Positions 1 to 13,002 are shown, numbered from the stretch's first letter. The stretch: 64,000 nucleotides of DNA from Eudorina sp. 2006-703-Eu-15 (GCA_003117195.1 BDSI01000172.1:124001-188000), one strand, 5' to 3'. Translations and numbers: made by a program. The notes: a model not told the origin generated them from the letters alone.

Positions 1-1903
1 CACAATGCCATTGGAGAACGTGGTTATACCGTTACAATAACTCCTTGTCTGGTAGGAAACGGACGTGTTGGTGTCGTCTCAGGACAGGTCAGACATACAT
101 CGCTCCCGAAACGTGCTGCTAGTAATGGCAGCCAGATAAAAAAATAATTTAAAAGGGCAAAAGGTACCGAAAATGTGAAACGGACACCTAACCGCCATCA
201 CGCCGCGTCGGCACCGCACGATGATCTGTTCGGGGCACACATGGCGATCGTCCAGTATTGCGTACAAGACGGCCCGAATTTGTCATACCAGCCGAGCCCC
301 TAGGCGCCCTGAAGGTCGACTGTGGCACACCTATCAAACCGCCTCTCCGAACCAATGTTCGAACGTCCCGTCAAGCACCAACCCGGCGTCTCTGCTGGAA
401 TGACCGCAGCCAGCTGCTGGCGGCAACAATCACAGTGGCGTTGCAGAGGCGCAGCAGATGTAGGGACGCGGACCGAATTCGCGACTCCATACACTAGAGT
501 GCATTCGACCCCGTGAATCCGTCCAATAGACACCCAGCGCGCGCTGCCTGCCTTAGAGTGCAGAGCAATTCCATACATATGGACCGGACCTTGAGGTCGC
601 GGAATGTCCGTTTGCCGTTGGTCGGCAAGCAGTTGGAGGGTGGATGATGGGGAGATTGAGAGGGGCTGGTCGGGGTCGCTCGGTCGGGGTCGGTGGGGGT
701 GGATCGGGTCGGTCGAAGTCGGTCGGGTCAACTGACCCGACTGGGTCACGTGCGACGACGCGTTGACCGCCTTCTGACGGACCTGCAGGACCTGATATAT
801 CCTACATTGCCCATGGACCCAGGACCAGTGATTGGAGCGAGCGGGGTTGACTCAGACTCCACAGGGCCCGGAGGCATCGGAATGCAGCCGGGATTGTTCA
901 ACGAGTGCGATTGGATCGTTAAACATGACCAGCCGATGTGGGGCCGGACCCACTTTGTTGTTTTGCCCGAACTCGTGAATGCCGTACGGATGCCGCGATG
1001 TGGATGGGGGATTGGCTCGGAGATGGCGGGCAGTGGAATTCAAGCCGCAGGGTTGTGACATGACATCGCCGATGTAATTGCCTATACCACGCGTGTTACA
1101 GCCCATGTGCATGAGCCGGCGGTAACAAGTACAGAGTGCGCGGTGCGGGCCAATCCCGTCGAAAGCCGACCCCCCGGCCTGTAGGGTCGCACGTGGACGG
1201 TGGATCATCATCGTGGGGAAGCACATGGTGTTTGTTGGCCGACATGTACGCATCTCTTTATTTCCCGTCCATCCGTCCATCCGCAAGGATCCGCATCAGG
1301 GCACGAGTGACGCATGTCCGTACATATTATCGTCTCGTGAAGCCTTGGTTGGTGCGGGGATTACCGACGCGCCTGAAAGGTGGCCTCCTGGCTTCTCAAC
1401 CGCTCCAGCTGCAAGTCGTCGGCGCATGCATGAGCAGGCATGCGGTCAAGCATACGTGGCCCCACGTCTCGGGGTTCCTGCCGAAGGTTGAGTGAGGAGC
1501 GCGCTTTGCCCTGTAACCTGTGCCTGTGAAAGTTTACAGCCGTCGTTAGATCCAAACTCGGCACAGCGAGACTGACCCATGCCGCCCAGGACGCGCTGTT
1601 CTCAAGCCAGTGCTGAGCTCCGGATCTTTAATCCATACCAGTCTCGCCGCGCAGTGTCCCGCCTACCGTACGCATGTCGGCCCTCCTCGCCCTCGCTGTA
1701 CAGGGACAGGGATTCCGCCGGCTGCGAACACATACCAGGGCGTTGACCTGACCCAACTAGCCTAGAGATGGTGATTTCGTACGATACGGTACTGCAGCGG
1801 TACTCCCTTTTTCTCACTCTTCTTTTGCCCGGTAGGGCTAATGAGGGCGCACAACGTCTGGCAACGTTAGAGAGATGGGACGACAGTGAGTATTCAGTAA
1901 GCC

Positions 1904-2115
1904 TTTGGGGGCATTTGGTGACGGTCGTATTTCGACCGAAATAGCATGGAGGGCTGTAGCACGAGGGTTCAGCTGGCGAGCCACAACCTCCCCCAAAATG
2001 CGACCCCGAATTTCGACCCCAAAATGGACATATGGCATTGATATGCAACGAATAAAGCACCTGCCAAGTTTGGGGGCACTTGGTGACTGTCGTATTTCGA
2101 CCAAGATGGCATGGG
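1904..2115. repeat. imperfect ~47-bp direct repeat
   Basis: The segment 1904-1955 and the segment 2069-2115 are near copies. Both begin TTTGGGGGCA and share the core CGTATTTCGACC, and they are about 165 bp apart. A weaker related piece around 2007-2038 lies between them. No function is visible. Confidence 0.6.
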
Positions 2116-2576
2116 TGTCTTGTCAAATACAGAGCGAAGCTCTGTCCCAGCATCTCCAGAAGCCTTCGCCAGAGCTCACCTATTTACTACAAATGGGTTA
2201 GTTCAGATTCGCCGCTTGAACAAAGCAGCACGTTCTTCCCTACAGCACTGCTGCATTATCGCTAACCAGCCCTGCCCTCTCACCGGTCCGCCTGTGACTC
2301 ACCCTCTCGGCTATCCAGGAATGGCCGCCCCCAGATCCGTCTGTACGAAGGAGGAGCTAGCGTTTCATTGTGCCGTACTTCTGCCGTACCTCTACCGTAT
2401 CATTCTACTCAAACGCTCACAAAGTCTCTATTACGGTCACCACTTGCCACTTGTGGCATGCGCGCCGTCGGTTGAGCTACAGCCACAGCTACAGCCGCAC
2501 CTACCAAGTGCCAAGCGCATACACCGGCGGACGCCCTCCCGGCGCGGCCCCACCGTCCATACCGTGGCTGCCAGGT

Positions 2577-2605
2577 CGGTGGTGGTGGTGGTGGTGGTGG
2601 TGGTG
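2577..2605. repeat. GGT trinucleotide microsatellite
   Basis: A run of about nine GGT units. It is not inside a supported coding exon. Confidence 0.8.
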
Positions 2606-2956
2606 AGCTGACGCGAGCTATTCGCAAGAGGATCCTGAACTCAACGCTAACATACCGTACCCAGACATGTACAATCAAGCCATGTACAACCATTGACCGG
2701 CGGCTAAGGATGCTTCCCGACCTGCATCTGGATCCTTCTAGTAAGGCGCCAAGCTCTGCGGCACTTGCGGCGCTAAATCACTTGATGTGTCTTGGACGAA
2801 GGCAAACGCGGTTACCTGAAGAGTAACTACTTGAGTTCACCTGGTGTAAGACTAGACTTCGCCAAAAATTGCGCAAGGTTGCGTACTTCATACAATTTAT
2901 AGGGCAGTTCAACCATTAATCCATCCACAACTTCAACGGCACCCAGCAACCGTAGA

Positions 2957-3255
2957 TCAAACCCTACGGAGCAACGCTGACGGTCGGCGCAGATAGGGTG
3001 AAAAAGGAGTCCATCCCAGGCCGTAGTTACGACTTCGAAACCACTCTGACCTCAGACCGCATCTGCCGCCGACAGCAGAGGCACTGTCAAGCTTGACCCC
3101 GCTGCATCCGCTGACCGCTGCTGCGCCGCTGGCCCGCCTCCCGGAAATCCACCCCTCCGCCCGCCTCCCCTCCCCCTCCCGACCCGACCCCGACGGCCCC
3201 GCCCCCGATGACCCCTGCCCCTGCAGCTGTTGCCACCGCTGCTGCTGCTGCTGCT

Positions 3256-3286
<31 letters not shown>

Positions 3287-6200
3287 ATGTCGCTGCTGTT
3301 GCTCCTGCGCGCGGCTCTCTTCGGCCGCGCGCTCCACCGCCCGCGCGGCAGCGTGGGCTCGGGCGCGGCGCGCACAGGCGGCCACGACCATGCTCACCAG
3401 CATGAAGGCGATGCCCACAACGGCGCCCAGCATGAAGGCCTGGCCCACGCTGACGTCAAAGAAGAGCACGCAGACAATCATAGTGACCCAGGTGGCGCGG
3501 ATGCAGTCGAAGCAGAAGTCCGCGAAGTTGGGCTCGGCGGCAGTGTTGAATGCGGGCTGGTTGCGGCGGCGGGCAGCCTCGCGCGCGGCGAGGACCTCAG
3601 GCGGGATGGCCGGCAGGTTGGCAATGACCTGCTTGCAGATGTCGCACACGACGTCCCCCTTGTGCTGAACGGTGTGGAGAGGAAGAGCGCAAGGGGGCAG
3701 GGAAAGGGGGTGTGCGACCGGAAGGAGAGCCGAGGCGCGAGGCCGCGGGTGGCGACGAGGGGTGTACGCCATGGCTGCTGGAAGACGCACACGTCCCACT
3801 GCCGCACCTAAATGGGGCGATAGGAGCCGCCGCCGCTCCGCAGAATTCAAGGATTGCATCGACATGCAGGAAACCCCAACCCCCCTGGCACACGCAAACC
3901 AGGCCGTGTGTGCGCGCGCATTGACCACAGGACCAGGGGACAGCGGGTACCCGGGAGAAACGCTCTGGGCAAAGACCCTTCCCGACGTCATCACACTCTG
4001 AAACCACCCGCCGCCGTCTGTTGCAACCTCGACTGCACCCCGGCCCACCCAGATAACTAACTTTTCGCCACCTCACCCGCAATCCAGACTCGCAACCTGG
4101 AAATCCCTCCCACTCTTCAGTTGCGTCCGGCGGATAAACGCACACCAGTCCGCACCCCCCCCTGACCCCCTACATGCCCCCCATGTCCCCCGATCTCCTA
4201 TCCCCAACTGGCCCCCGACGGCACTCACGTGGCTCCACTCGATGGCGCACTTGCGGTGCCGCATCGACACCTCTCCCTTGCAGGCGCACTGCAGCGATAT
4301 CGCGTCGCCGCTCTCAAACTCCTCCGGCGTCAGCACCTCCAGACAGATCAGGCAGATGGGCAGCCCACCCGCGGGGCCACTGCCCGCGGCCGCCTGCACA
4401 CCGACGGCGCTCGCAGAGGCGCTCGTGGCGCTGTCGGCGCGGCTGAGACTGCGGCCACCGGCCTGGGGCCCCGAGAAGTAGGCGTTCCCCCCGCGGACGC
4501 TGCTGTTGAAGAACGCGGTGCCGCCGCGGAGGCTGTTGCTGCCCGTGGGGCTGGAAGCCAGCGCCACGCTGCGGGGCAGGCTCCAGGTGCCTGGGGGGAG
4601 GGGGGATAGGGAGTTGCCGGGGCCGGGGGCGCGGGCGGGTCGAGGGCAGGGCATGGGGCGGCGAGCTTGGCAGCCGGGCGGCGCAGAAGGGCATGGCGGC
4701 TCGTGGCGGGAGGAAAGAGGGCATGGCGGGGTGTGCTGACAGCATGACTTCGGGGGGAGGCGCAAGGGCGATGCAGATGTGCAGGTACAGTAGGTATACA
4801 TGTTATGTCATGGTATGTCGAGAAGCCGCCCTCGCCCTCCCCTGGATAAGCATTCATGTGGAGCGTCGCGCTGTCGCCGTGCAGCGCGCCGCCTCCGCCT
4901 CCACCTCCGTAGGTTCCCGCAGGAGCCACTCCTCCGTCCTCTTCCTCCTCCTCCCGCGGGAAACACGCTCACGTGCGGAGACCGAGGCCGCCATCCAGTC
5001 ATCCCTTGGCCAGCGCCATCGGCCCCGACGTATCAGCCGCCCCTGACGTCCACCCATTGGCATCACCCACCCATTGGCATTATTGGCATCACCTACCGTC
5101 CTCCCTCCAAACCCCGCCAAGCAGCCCGAGTGAGCCCCGGCTCGCAACTGCCACTCACCCAAGCTGGCGGGCAAACTGGTCGCCAACACGGCCAGATCCG
5201 CCAGGTCCGGCTCCCCGCCCCGCCTCGCCGCTGGCACCGCCCTCGCAACAGCGCCTTCGCTGTCCGACCCCGCCGCGCCGCCTGGCCCGCCCGCGCCGCC
5301 GCCGCCGCCCCCGCCGCCGCGGCTGCCGCCGCCCACCACCGCCCCAGCGGCGCGCATCCACATCCCCAGCCCACCACCCAGGCTGGCGCTGGTGCTCGTA
5401 CACGCGCCGCTGCTGTCACTCCCGCCATTGACTGACGTCCGGGGCGGCCGCCTCGTACCGACCCGCGGGCCCGCAGCCGAGGAGGACGACGGCAGGTCCG
5501 AGCCCGGCGGCACGGGGGCGGTGGCGGCGCCGCCACCGCCGGCACTGCCCATGAGCGCAGAGCCGGTTTGTTGAAAGCTGGTCGATCGCTTCATTTTGCT
5601 GTTCAGCCCACCGGTGGCTTTGGTGAGGATGGAGCTGGCTGAGGCGTTGGCGCGGGCGCGGAGGAGGGAGGAGGAGGAGGGCAGGCTGCCGAAGGTGGTC
5701 GGCTCCCCGGGGAGGTAGTACCTGCTAGGGAGGGCAGGGAGCGGAAGCGGTCGCGGATAGGCCAACCGCCCAGGGGTGCCAAGCCAGCTGCCTTACACAA
5801 GCTGTCTGTCACCATGACCATCGACTCCACCTCAACAAATGCGCAGTTGGCAGGATACACGCAGCGCAGCCGCCGGGCCATGGTGCGGCGGATGCAGCCC
5901 GGGGTTTGAGGTGGGGGTGGCCTGCACTCTTCTTTTCTGATCAACCGCCGCCCGTCTGTGTCTTGGGTCTGGGTGTGAGTTGTTGTTCCTTCTCCTTCCC
6001 ATCTCACCTGTCGCGCCCGGCGAAGGGCAGCGAGTCGGGTCCGTGGAAGGACACATCGGGACTGGTCAGGAGGGCTCCGCCGCGAGGCAGCGACCCACCC
6101 GCCGGCGCGTTCCGCGACCCGAACAACGAACCCAGCATCGAGCCCTGCAGCAGGCTAGTGCTCAGCACACCACCACCGCCACCGCCGCCGGCGCCGCCGG

Positions 6201-8691
6201 TGAGGACTCCGGCGCCGCCGCTGCTGCTGCCGTACGAGTGGTGGCTTCCGTGCGTCGATCCGCCGGCGGCGACGGCGCGGCCGGCCCTGCCGCCACCGCC
6301 GTCAGCGCCCTCAAGCACAACCGTGACGTCCTCTTGGCTGCCTGCGGGGCGCAGTACGGGACCGGATGCGGCGCGATAGACAGGCAGGATGTGTCAGCCG
6401 GGTCGCTGAGGCCGCGGGACCGGGAGCTTACAACGGCCGAGACCCGGCGGCCCTACTGCACAGGAATGTGCTCGCTGTAGCTGAGCTGGAACGTGCGTGT
6501 GATGGCTGTGGCTGCTGCACTGCACTGCGCGCGGCCAGGGCACTCGCGGCCGCGATGCTCGCTCGGGTCCGCAGCGCAGCCCGGTCCCCCAGACAGCCCT
6601 GTACGGACCCCGACCCAGACCGATGGCACGATGGGCCACACCTCGAACGAGCGGCCCCCGGGCCCGGACACGGGAGACCGCGGCTTGTCGACACCCCGTG
6701 AACCCCGGTGCGACTTCGTGACCCCAAAGTATCCCGCATTTTGGCTATCCTCCTCCCACCCACCCACCCGCCCAGCCAGCCAGCCACCCACCCACCCAGC
6801 CATCCTACCGCCCACCCACCCACCCACCCGCCCACCCAGCCATCCTACCGCCCACCCACCCGCCCACCCAGCCATCCTACCGCCCACCCACCCGCCCACC
6901 CAGCCATCCTACCGCCCACCCACCCACCTTGGCTCTTGGCCAGCGCCACTCTGTAGGTCCGGGGCCGGTCCCCACCCTGGGCGTTGGGGATGGAGATGGC
7001 CCGGGTCAGCAGGCTGCTGCCTCCTGGCCTGCGGGGCTGGTCGGACTGCGGCCAGGCGGCGGCACGGCGGGGTGCACGCAGATGAGGCGCAGATGGGGGC
7101 CGGGCATGGGACGGGAAGGAACACGTGGCAACACCGCGGAGACGAGCGCATGGATGCGTTTGGGGGGGCTTCAGTATTTGTTTATGGCAGTTGGAAGTGG
7201 GATTCGACGGAGCGGTCAACGGGTCGACCAAAGCGACTCGGGGCTCAACAGGGATGCGCCTGGAGCGCGCACCGATTGTAACCCCCCACACATACCAGAG
7301 GTATGACACAGCCATAGATCCGCAGATCTGCAACAACGGCCGCCTCGGATGCAAGACCCAGATCGGGCATCATCTAGATAGCAGCCTAAATCGAGTCGTG
7401 AGAGGCTCGCGGGGAGTCACATGGAGTTCAGAGCAAAGGCCAAAGAGCGGATGCCCAAGAGTGTGATGCCCCCCAGACCCCAAGCCCCGCATGAACCCCC
7501 CCCTCGCCGTTTCTTCCGAACCCTGCTGCGACCGCCTGCCCCGAAACCACCTGCCCCAGGGGGCCGCCCCACCTCCAGGACCGGCTCAATCTCGCTGATG
7601 CTCGCCACGCGAGGTATGCCGCTGCGGCCCAGGGCTGCCGGGCTGCGGCCCGCTCCATCCCCGACCGACACACCCGCGTGCTCGGCTGACCCCAGGGCAT
7701 GCGACAACTGCCCCGGTGTAAACCCGGCGCCCTGGCCGCTCAGGTGCCCAGGCGCCGCGGGGCCCTGGGGTGCGGTCCACAGCCCGGCCGGGAACGCCCC
7801 CCCCGCCGCCCCTGGCGCCGCTGCACCCACGGCCGTGGGAAGGGAGTGGGCCAGAGAGAGCTGGCTGCCGGCGTCGGCGGCGGCCGGGAGGGCAGCGGGG
7901 TGCGCACTCCGGTACGCTTGCGGCAAGGGCAGGAAGGGAGATCGCTTGGGTGTCAGCTGCTGCGGCTGCGGCTGCGGCGGCGGCGGCGTCTGCAGCTGTG
8001 CCAGCGGCCCTGCTCGGTCGGGGCCTGGGGCATGCCCTGAGGGTAAGTGCTGGGGGAAGTGCTGTGGCAGCTGCGGCGGCGGCTGGCGCTGCTGTTCCTC
8101 CAGCCAGGAAGGCAATCCCTGCCGGAAGCCCTGAGAGAGAGACGACGACAGCGGAGTTACTGCCGGGGGTTCTGTCAGGATTGCCGCGCCACCGCCGCCG
8201 CTGCCATACCCACGGGCAACTGGCAGGGGGACGCCGACCGCGGCAGCTCCAGGGGTCGCAGCGACGGCAGCGCCAGTCACTGGCCGGCCTGACGTGGATG
8301 GGCTGCCGGTGGTCGTTCCGGCGGCGAACGTGACTGCAACCGCTTTGGCGAGTGAGCCGCGCAGCGGGACGAGACCAGCTGGCGAGCCGGTTTCACCCGG
8401 GTTAGAGCTCTCGGGCACGTCTTCTGGCGCGCGGAGCTGCTGGTGCTCTTGCTGAGGCAGGTTGGAGCCTACCGGAGAAAGAACGGGAATCCCGAGGGGG
8501 AGCTGCTGCTGGTAGTGCAGGGGCAGCGCGCGCTGCGTCGGTACCGATATTGGTCCAGGGAAGGTGCCCATGTTGCCGGCCTGTCCGCTGATTTGCGTGG
8601 CGGGGCCCTGACTGGCTGACCACGATGCATGGGTGGGATCGGGGGACGTTTCCAGGATGATGGGGAGGGCCGCTTCGGAGGCCTGTCCCAT
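2957..8691 (-). CDS. RING-CH (MARCH-type) membrane E3 ubiquitin ligase
   Basis: Six exons joined with matching phase: 8691-7551, 7023-6928, 6341-6008, 5721-5159, 4590-4229, 3664-2957, giving about 1067 residues. Seen: a C4HC3 RING-variant finger near residues 791-842. Its ligands are CLIC, CAC, HRKC and, after an intron, CDIC. It is followed by two hydrophobic segments around 888-902 and 908-929, then an Arg/Ala helix and a long Gln run near 955-985. Known: RING-CH proteins are membrane-anchored ubiquitin ligases that recruit an E2 through this finger and act on membrane proteins. The first ~700 residues are Ser/Gly/Ala/Pro-rich and disordered. The start at 8691 is the first in-frame ATG after a possible acceptor near 8730, so an upstream exon is possible. 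The phase and the finger make the last two junctions very secure; the first junction is less so. Confidence 0.85.
3236..3291 (-). repeat. CAG repeat coding poly-Gln
   Basis: Interrupted CTG/TTG run on the + strand, read on the - strand as CAG/CAA. It encodes the Gln tract in the C-terminal cytosolic tail of the RING-CH protein. Confidence 0.85.
6755..6927. repeat. intronic minisatellite, 32-40 bp unit
   Basis: Tandem CCCACCCACCCGCCCACC blocks separated by CATCCTACCG, which recurs at 6801, 6841, 6873 and 6905. The array lies in the second intron of the RING-CH gene and runs right up to its donor site. On the coding strand it is a series of GTGGGTGGGC motifs that each look like a donor. Confidence 0.85.
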
Positions 8692-9476
8692 GGGGGTGGG
8701 CAACTGCGGCTGCGCCGTAGGAACCCATGGCGACCTGCGGGCAGATGCGTATTGTGTGCAAAAGTGACAAGAGAAACCCCGCCGTCCTAACAAGAACAAC
8801 CTTTGGGTATACACATTTTCGCGGTAGCTTCAACAAGTGTCAGCCCGAAGTTGGTGATTTAGCAAAAATGAACGAAAATATTTTGCGCTTTTGCACCAGA
8901 CCAACCTTGATCGGCCAAGCGCCTGCTGGAGGCCACCAACGGTTGGATTCCGTTTCCCTGCGACACAAAAAGCCACAGCCATGTCATTGAGTTTGGCAGA
9001 GATACAAAAAGGCACCTCGAAAAAGCAACCACCGGAACTGCGCACGGGGCAACGCACCCTTGCCTCGCTCGTTGATCTCCATTCGTTTCTAAGAGGAAAT
9101 ATTAAGAAATAACGTCTTGATGCCCCTTCAATTATAAATTACGGCATTCAAGGTAAGTGTATGCACACGGCACGCTACCTTGCTGTGTGATCTAGGTGAC
9201 GAGATAAAAGCGGAAGTTGCCGCAGTTCCCTAATTGCTAAAGAAATGATAACAACCTTGCGATGTGCGTGCGCGATGTGGAACTTGGGCGTACGGCATGT
9301 CAACGAACAACCTCGTCAACTGCTGCCACCTGGTCTCTACGGAGCCTACCTGCCTAGACGCTCTAGCCTATTGCCCAAACACCAGAGACTCTTCCTGAAC
9401 GCGATCACGTATGATGTCAAAGGTGCACTTGTGACACGTGCTATGACTTCTGTTTGGGGATACAACCGATCCAATA
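8692..9476. promoter_or_regulatory. divergent intergenic region
   Basis: About 785 bp between the start of the RING-CH gene (-) and the start of the ankyrin-like gene (+). It is visibly richer in A/T than the flanking exons, as expected for promoters and leaders of both genes. No specific motif is claimed. The - strand frame at 8830-9057 is not supported as coding. Confidence 0.4.
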
Positions 9477-11735
9477 ATGTCCGAAGAAAGATCGAGTCGT
9501 AGCTTCTTAGACGTGATCACGGTCCTTGGGTTGGCAGATCACGTTGTCGGTTTCCTTCACGCTGCGGAGGCAGCCTGCACCTTCCCGCTTATCAACAAGG
9601 CCTGTCGAGATGCCTACACCGGCACCAGAACGGTCTTGCTGTCGCAGCCCGTGCCGCACCACGCCTTCGTCTGGCGCTGGGGCCGCCCGGAGGCCACACG
9701 GGACCTTACCCGCGCACAGCGCCTGACCCTGCTCAGCCTGACGGCCCAGAGCGGCAGCCTGGAGAACCTCGAGGTGGCCGCCGCCGCGGCAGGTTGCATC
9801 CTAGAGCAGCGCACGGTGATGGACGCCGCCGCGTCCGGAGGCCACCTGCACGTGTGCCGGATGCTGTCCGCGCGTTTCTGCCCGGTCAGCTTCTCGACCG
9901 CGTTCGCGGCCGCGGCAGCCGGTCAGCTGGACGCCGTGCGCTGGGTACTATGCGAGAACAAGGTGCTTCACAGCGCAACCAGGGGACTGTGGGGCGCCGC
10001 GGCCCGCGGCGGCCACCGCCACGTGTGCGAGTGGCTGCTGGCGGAGGGTTTTCTCTGCTCCCACGTCGCCGAAGTGATGTGCACTGCCGCAGGGCTCGGC
10101 CACGTCGACCTCTTGGACTGGCTTTTAGACACCCTGCCCGCGAATCTTGACGATGACGGACTAATCCACGTTGTCAGAGGGGCGCTGGAGGGCTGCAGTC
10201 TCGAGACGGTGAGGAGGCTGTCCGACCGGTTGGGGGTGCCGGACTGCTGCGTCATGGCCGTTCGGCAGAGGCTGCCGGACCTGGTCGCGGCGGCCGTCAG
10301 CAGCCGCCTGTCCGACTGGCGGGACAAGCTGCAGTGGGTGGAGACGAGGTTCGGGACGTGCCCGCTGAGCCAACTGGCTCCGGTGGAGGAGATCCTGAAG
10401 CGTCACGACCACATGGACCGGCTGCAGGCGCTGCAGCAGCGGGGTCCCCTGGGGCAGTTGAGGCACCTCATTAAAACCGTGATGGAGGCGGCGCGTCTCG
10501 GTCAGCTCCCCGTGCTGCGGCTGCTGCTGCTGCAGCCCTCGGATGACGGCCGCGGCGGAGAGAGCTCCCTTACCTCGGATGCCAAACATGCAGTTGTGGG
10601 CTTGGCAGCCAACAAGGGCCACCTGGAGGTGTTGGAGGAGCTGGCGGCGCGCGGCTGGCCGGTGCGGACCGACACCGTGCTGGACGCGGCGGTATGTGGG
10701 TGCTTGACGACGCTGAAGTGGGCGGCAGCGGCGCCGGCGGCGCCGGCGGTGTGGAGGGACGCGCTTCAGGGGGCGCTGCAGCTGCGAGATGGTGCCGAGC
10801 TGGTGGAGCACGCGGCATGTTCCGGCAGCCTGGAGCTGGTGATGTGGCTGCGGCAGCAGCAGGAGTGCGCGTGGGACGAGCGGGCGTTTTGGGCGGCTGT
10901 TCAATTCGGCGACGTGGCGCTTCTGCAGTGGATGGTGGAGCAGGGCTGCCCCATGGGGGTGAGCTGGGTCCGCGTCGGATGGGGGATTGGCAGCCCGGCC
11001 CTGCGTTCGGCGACTGTGAGGCTGGCTGGGAGCCCTCACATCATTAGTCATAAGGCAGCCTGCCGAATGTCGTACTGGAGACTGGGCACCCCCGGCAAGT
11101 TTGGGGATGCACGGAAAGAGCACTTGTTTTGACGCATCAAAAGTCTCCTCGCATGTGTACCACGCTGTGCGGCTGCGTGGTAGCTCTACGGCAGCTAACA
11201 CGCAGCCGAATAGATACCTCCAAAATGCTTAGAACGACGTCGATGTCCCTTCATCCTTGACTCTAACCACACCTGCTCGGTGCAGGAGATCTGCGCCGTA
11301 GCCGCAAATCCGCTGACCGTCAATCCTCGGATCGCAACTCCGTGACTTACCCAAGCCCGTTCCCTCCGCCCCTGCAACCTACCCACCCCGGCCCCGAGCT
11401 CCCCCCACGTCCAGGACCCCGTCGAGCTGTTAGCGCACGCCGCCATCACCGGCGACCTGGCCACCCTGCGCTGCCTGCGGCGGCTGGGATGCCCCTGGGG
11501 CCCGCGGACTGACGGCACCGGCGTGTTCGCTCGGGCGCTGGCGGACAGAGCTCGCTTTGCTGTGCTGCGTTGGCTGGTCGCGGAGGGCTGCCCGGTGGAC
11601 TGGGGCCTGGCGGCGGAGGCGGTGGTGGCGCGGAACGACCCGGAGGGTGTCGCGATCCGGGAGTGGGTAGGGGGTCACCTGCCGGTGGGAGGTCACGTGG
11701 GGGAGGCGTCCCGGGGAGCGCAGCCACAGCCGTGA
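9477..11735 (+). CDS. ankyrin-repeat-like protein
   Basis: Two exons, 9477-10958 and 11415-11735, joined in phase 0 by a GTGAGC donor and a CCACGTCCAG acceptor, giving 600 residues. Seen: from about residue 80 onwards, helical repeats of the type AAASGGHLHVCRML, AAARGGHRHVCEWLL, AANKGHLEVLEEL and AACSGSLELVMWL. They often end in the Chlamydomonas-style turn GCPMG, GCPWG or GCPVDW. Known: this loose ankyrin family is expanded in volvocine algae and acts as a protein-binding scaffold. The first ~60 residues (LADHVVGFL... INKACRDAY) resemble a degenerate F-box-like segment, which is inference only. The ATG at 9477 opens the frame with A at -3. No partner or substrate can be named. Confidence 0.82.
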
Positions 11736-13002
11736 CTCCTGCACATGATGATTCTATTACTTCAGCATCATAACATGATGACATTATGCAACATGTGTCA
11801 TATGTAGCGATCGCCCACTGCGACCAGTTGAGGCGCGGCCGATGGCCGCGGCGCCGTGTTGTGCTTGGGGACCGTACCGACACCGGTGATGTCGGTGACC
11901 CATGGGTCAGTGAGCGGTGGGACGGTGGACCGCGGCCTCAGGTCATCCTCTCGACTCACCGCTGCCCACCAGAAATTTCACCTGCCGTACCCATCTACCG
12001 TTGTACGGCATCCATATATGGTTTTACGCACCAGACTGCGGCCGACTGGTCCACGGCTGGTCACTTTACAACACGTCAACGGGACATGGGGGATTGGATG
12101 CGGAACGGTCCTGGTTACATTCGGGTGTTTTGCCCAGGTCCGGAGGTGTACGCGCGACCCCCCGGCGACCAGCAGCGGGAAACGGGGGCCGTGTGCGTGT
12201 GGTTGGAATATGTCTCTGGAGCGCTCCAGGCGATTTCCCTCCCGAGTAATTGTAGCCATACATCTTGTGTGCGTGGCACGAACCTACCTCTCCGCCTACG
12301 AATGCCAGAGCTGTTGCAAAGTGCCGTACCTGTCGTGCATTCCATTACGCACGTCCAACAACAGCTAGAGCTGCACCGTAAGGCGCGGGCCCGGCCTAGA
12401 TGCGGGGAATGGCCCTACACACACCCGACACATGCATACGACCTTACGACGCTGCTGCTGAAGAGCGTCTGGAAGGGTCGGACGATTATGCAACACACAG
12501 CAGTACCGCGTGACGATGATCGTCAGTGCGCGATTGACACTTCGTGACATTTGAAAGTCATGTCAGTGCGCGATTTTGAGTCACCCGGACATCCATGCGG
12601 TCTTGGGAGCTTCCCCCGTCCAGTTGTCGGCTGTGCCAGATTGCTGGGACGGGGCCTACTGCGGCCTCGAAGGTTCAAGACGCGTCAGAGCTCAGAGGCT
12701 TCAGCCTGGACGTCAGTCAAGGCCGTGTAGCGCCGATCAACTCCCCGGCACACGTATGTGCTGTAGGGTACAGACCTGGTCTTCCATACGCGACAGCCCG
12801 CCCCTAGGGGCTTTCAACTCACAGCTGCAACTGACCAGCCCGTCCGACGGCAGCCAACCCAAATACGCGGGCAGCGCACAGCGCCCCACACCCCGGGCGA
12901 ACGACATCACCTCCCCAGCGCATCAGCCCCCCCCCTACTGCTGCGGGCTCCTACTGCTGCTGCGCCGCGCTGTAGGAGACCCCTCCCGATGGGGCGCTGC
13001 AG
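11736..13002. other. convergent intergenic region, no supported gene
   Basis: Lies between the ends of the ankyrin-like gene (+) and the NmrA-like gene (-). It contains one long open frame (11786-12547, +) with no domain, no codon-usage resemblance to the neighbours and no homologous motif; I treat it as chance. Both 3' untranslated regions presumably end here. Confidence 0.5.

Larger units (their letters stand above)
1..2956. other. gene-poor left end, no supported gene
   Basis: No reading frame here shows a domain, a convincing exon with matched splice sites, or a TGTAA signal in the right place. The stretch has scattered random-looking frames on both strands. It holds an imperfect direct repeat at 1904-1955 and 2069-2115 and a short GGT run near 2577-2605. 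It may include the 3' untranslated region of the RING-CH gene that ends at 2957, but I could not find its TGTAA signal within about 1 kb. Confidence 0.5.

Noticed and set aside
852..1286. 144-codon - strand frame
   Set aside because: No hydrophobic, repeat or family signature and no flanking splice or poly(A) evidence.
6755..6927. CRISPR array
   Set aside because: Tandem repeats without unique spacers, inside a eukaryotic intron.
11896..11909. Palindrome TGACCCATGGGTCA, with partial matches near 23404 and 30930
   Set aside because: Only one full copy; the others are shorter and sit in different contexts, so no regulatory family can be claimed.
11786..12547. 253-codon + strand open frame
   Set aside because: No domain, no splice partner, composition unlike the confirmed exons, and no nearby TGTAA; GC-rich DNA gives such frames by chance.
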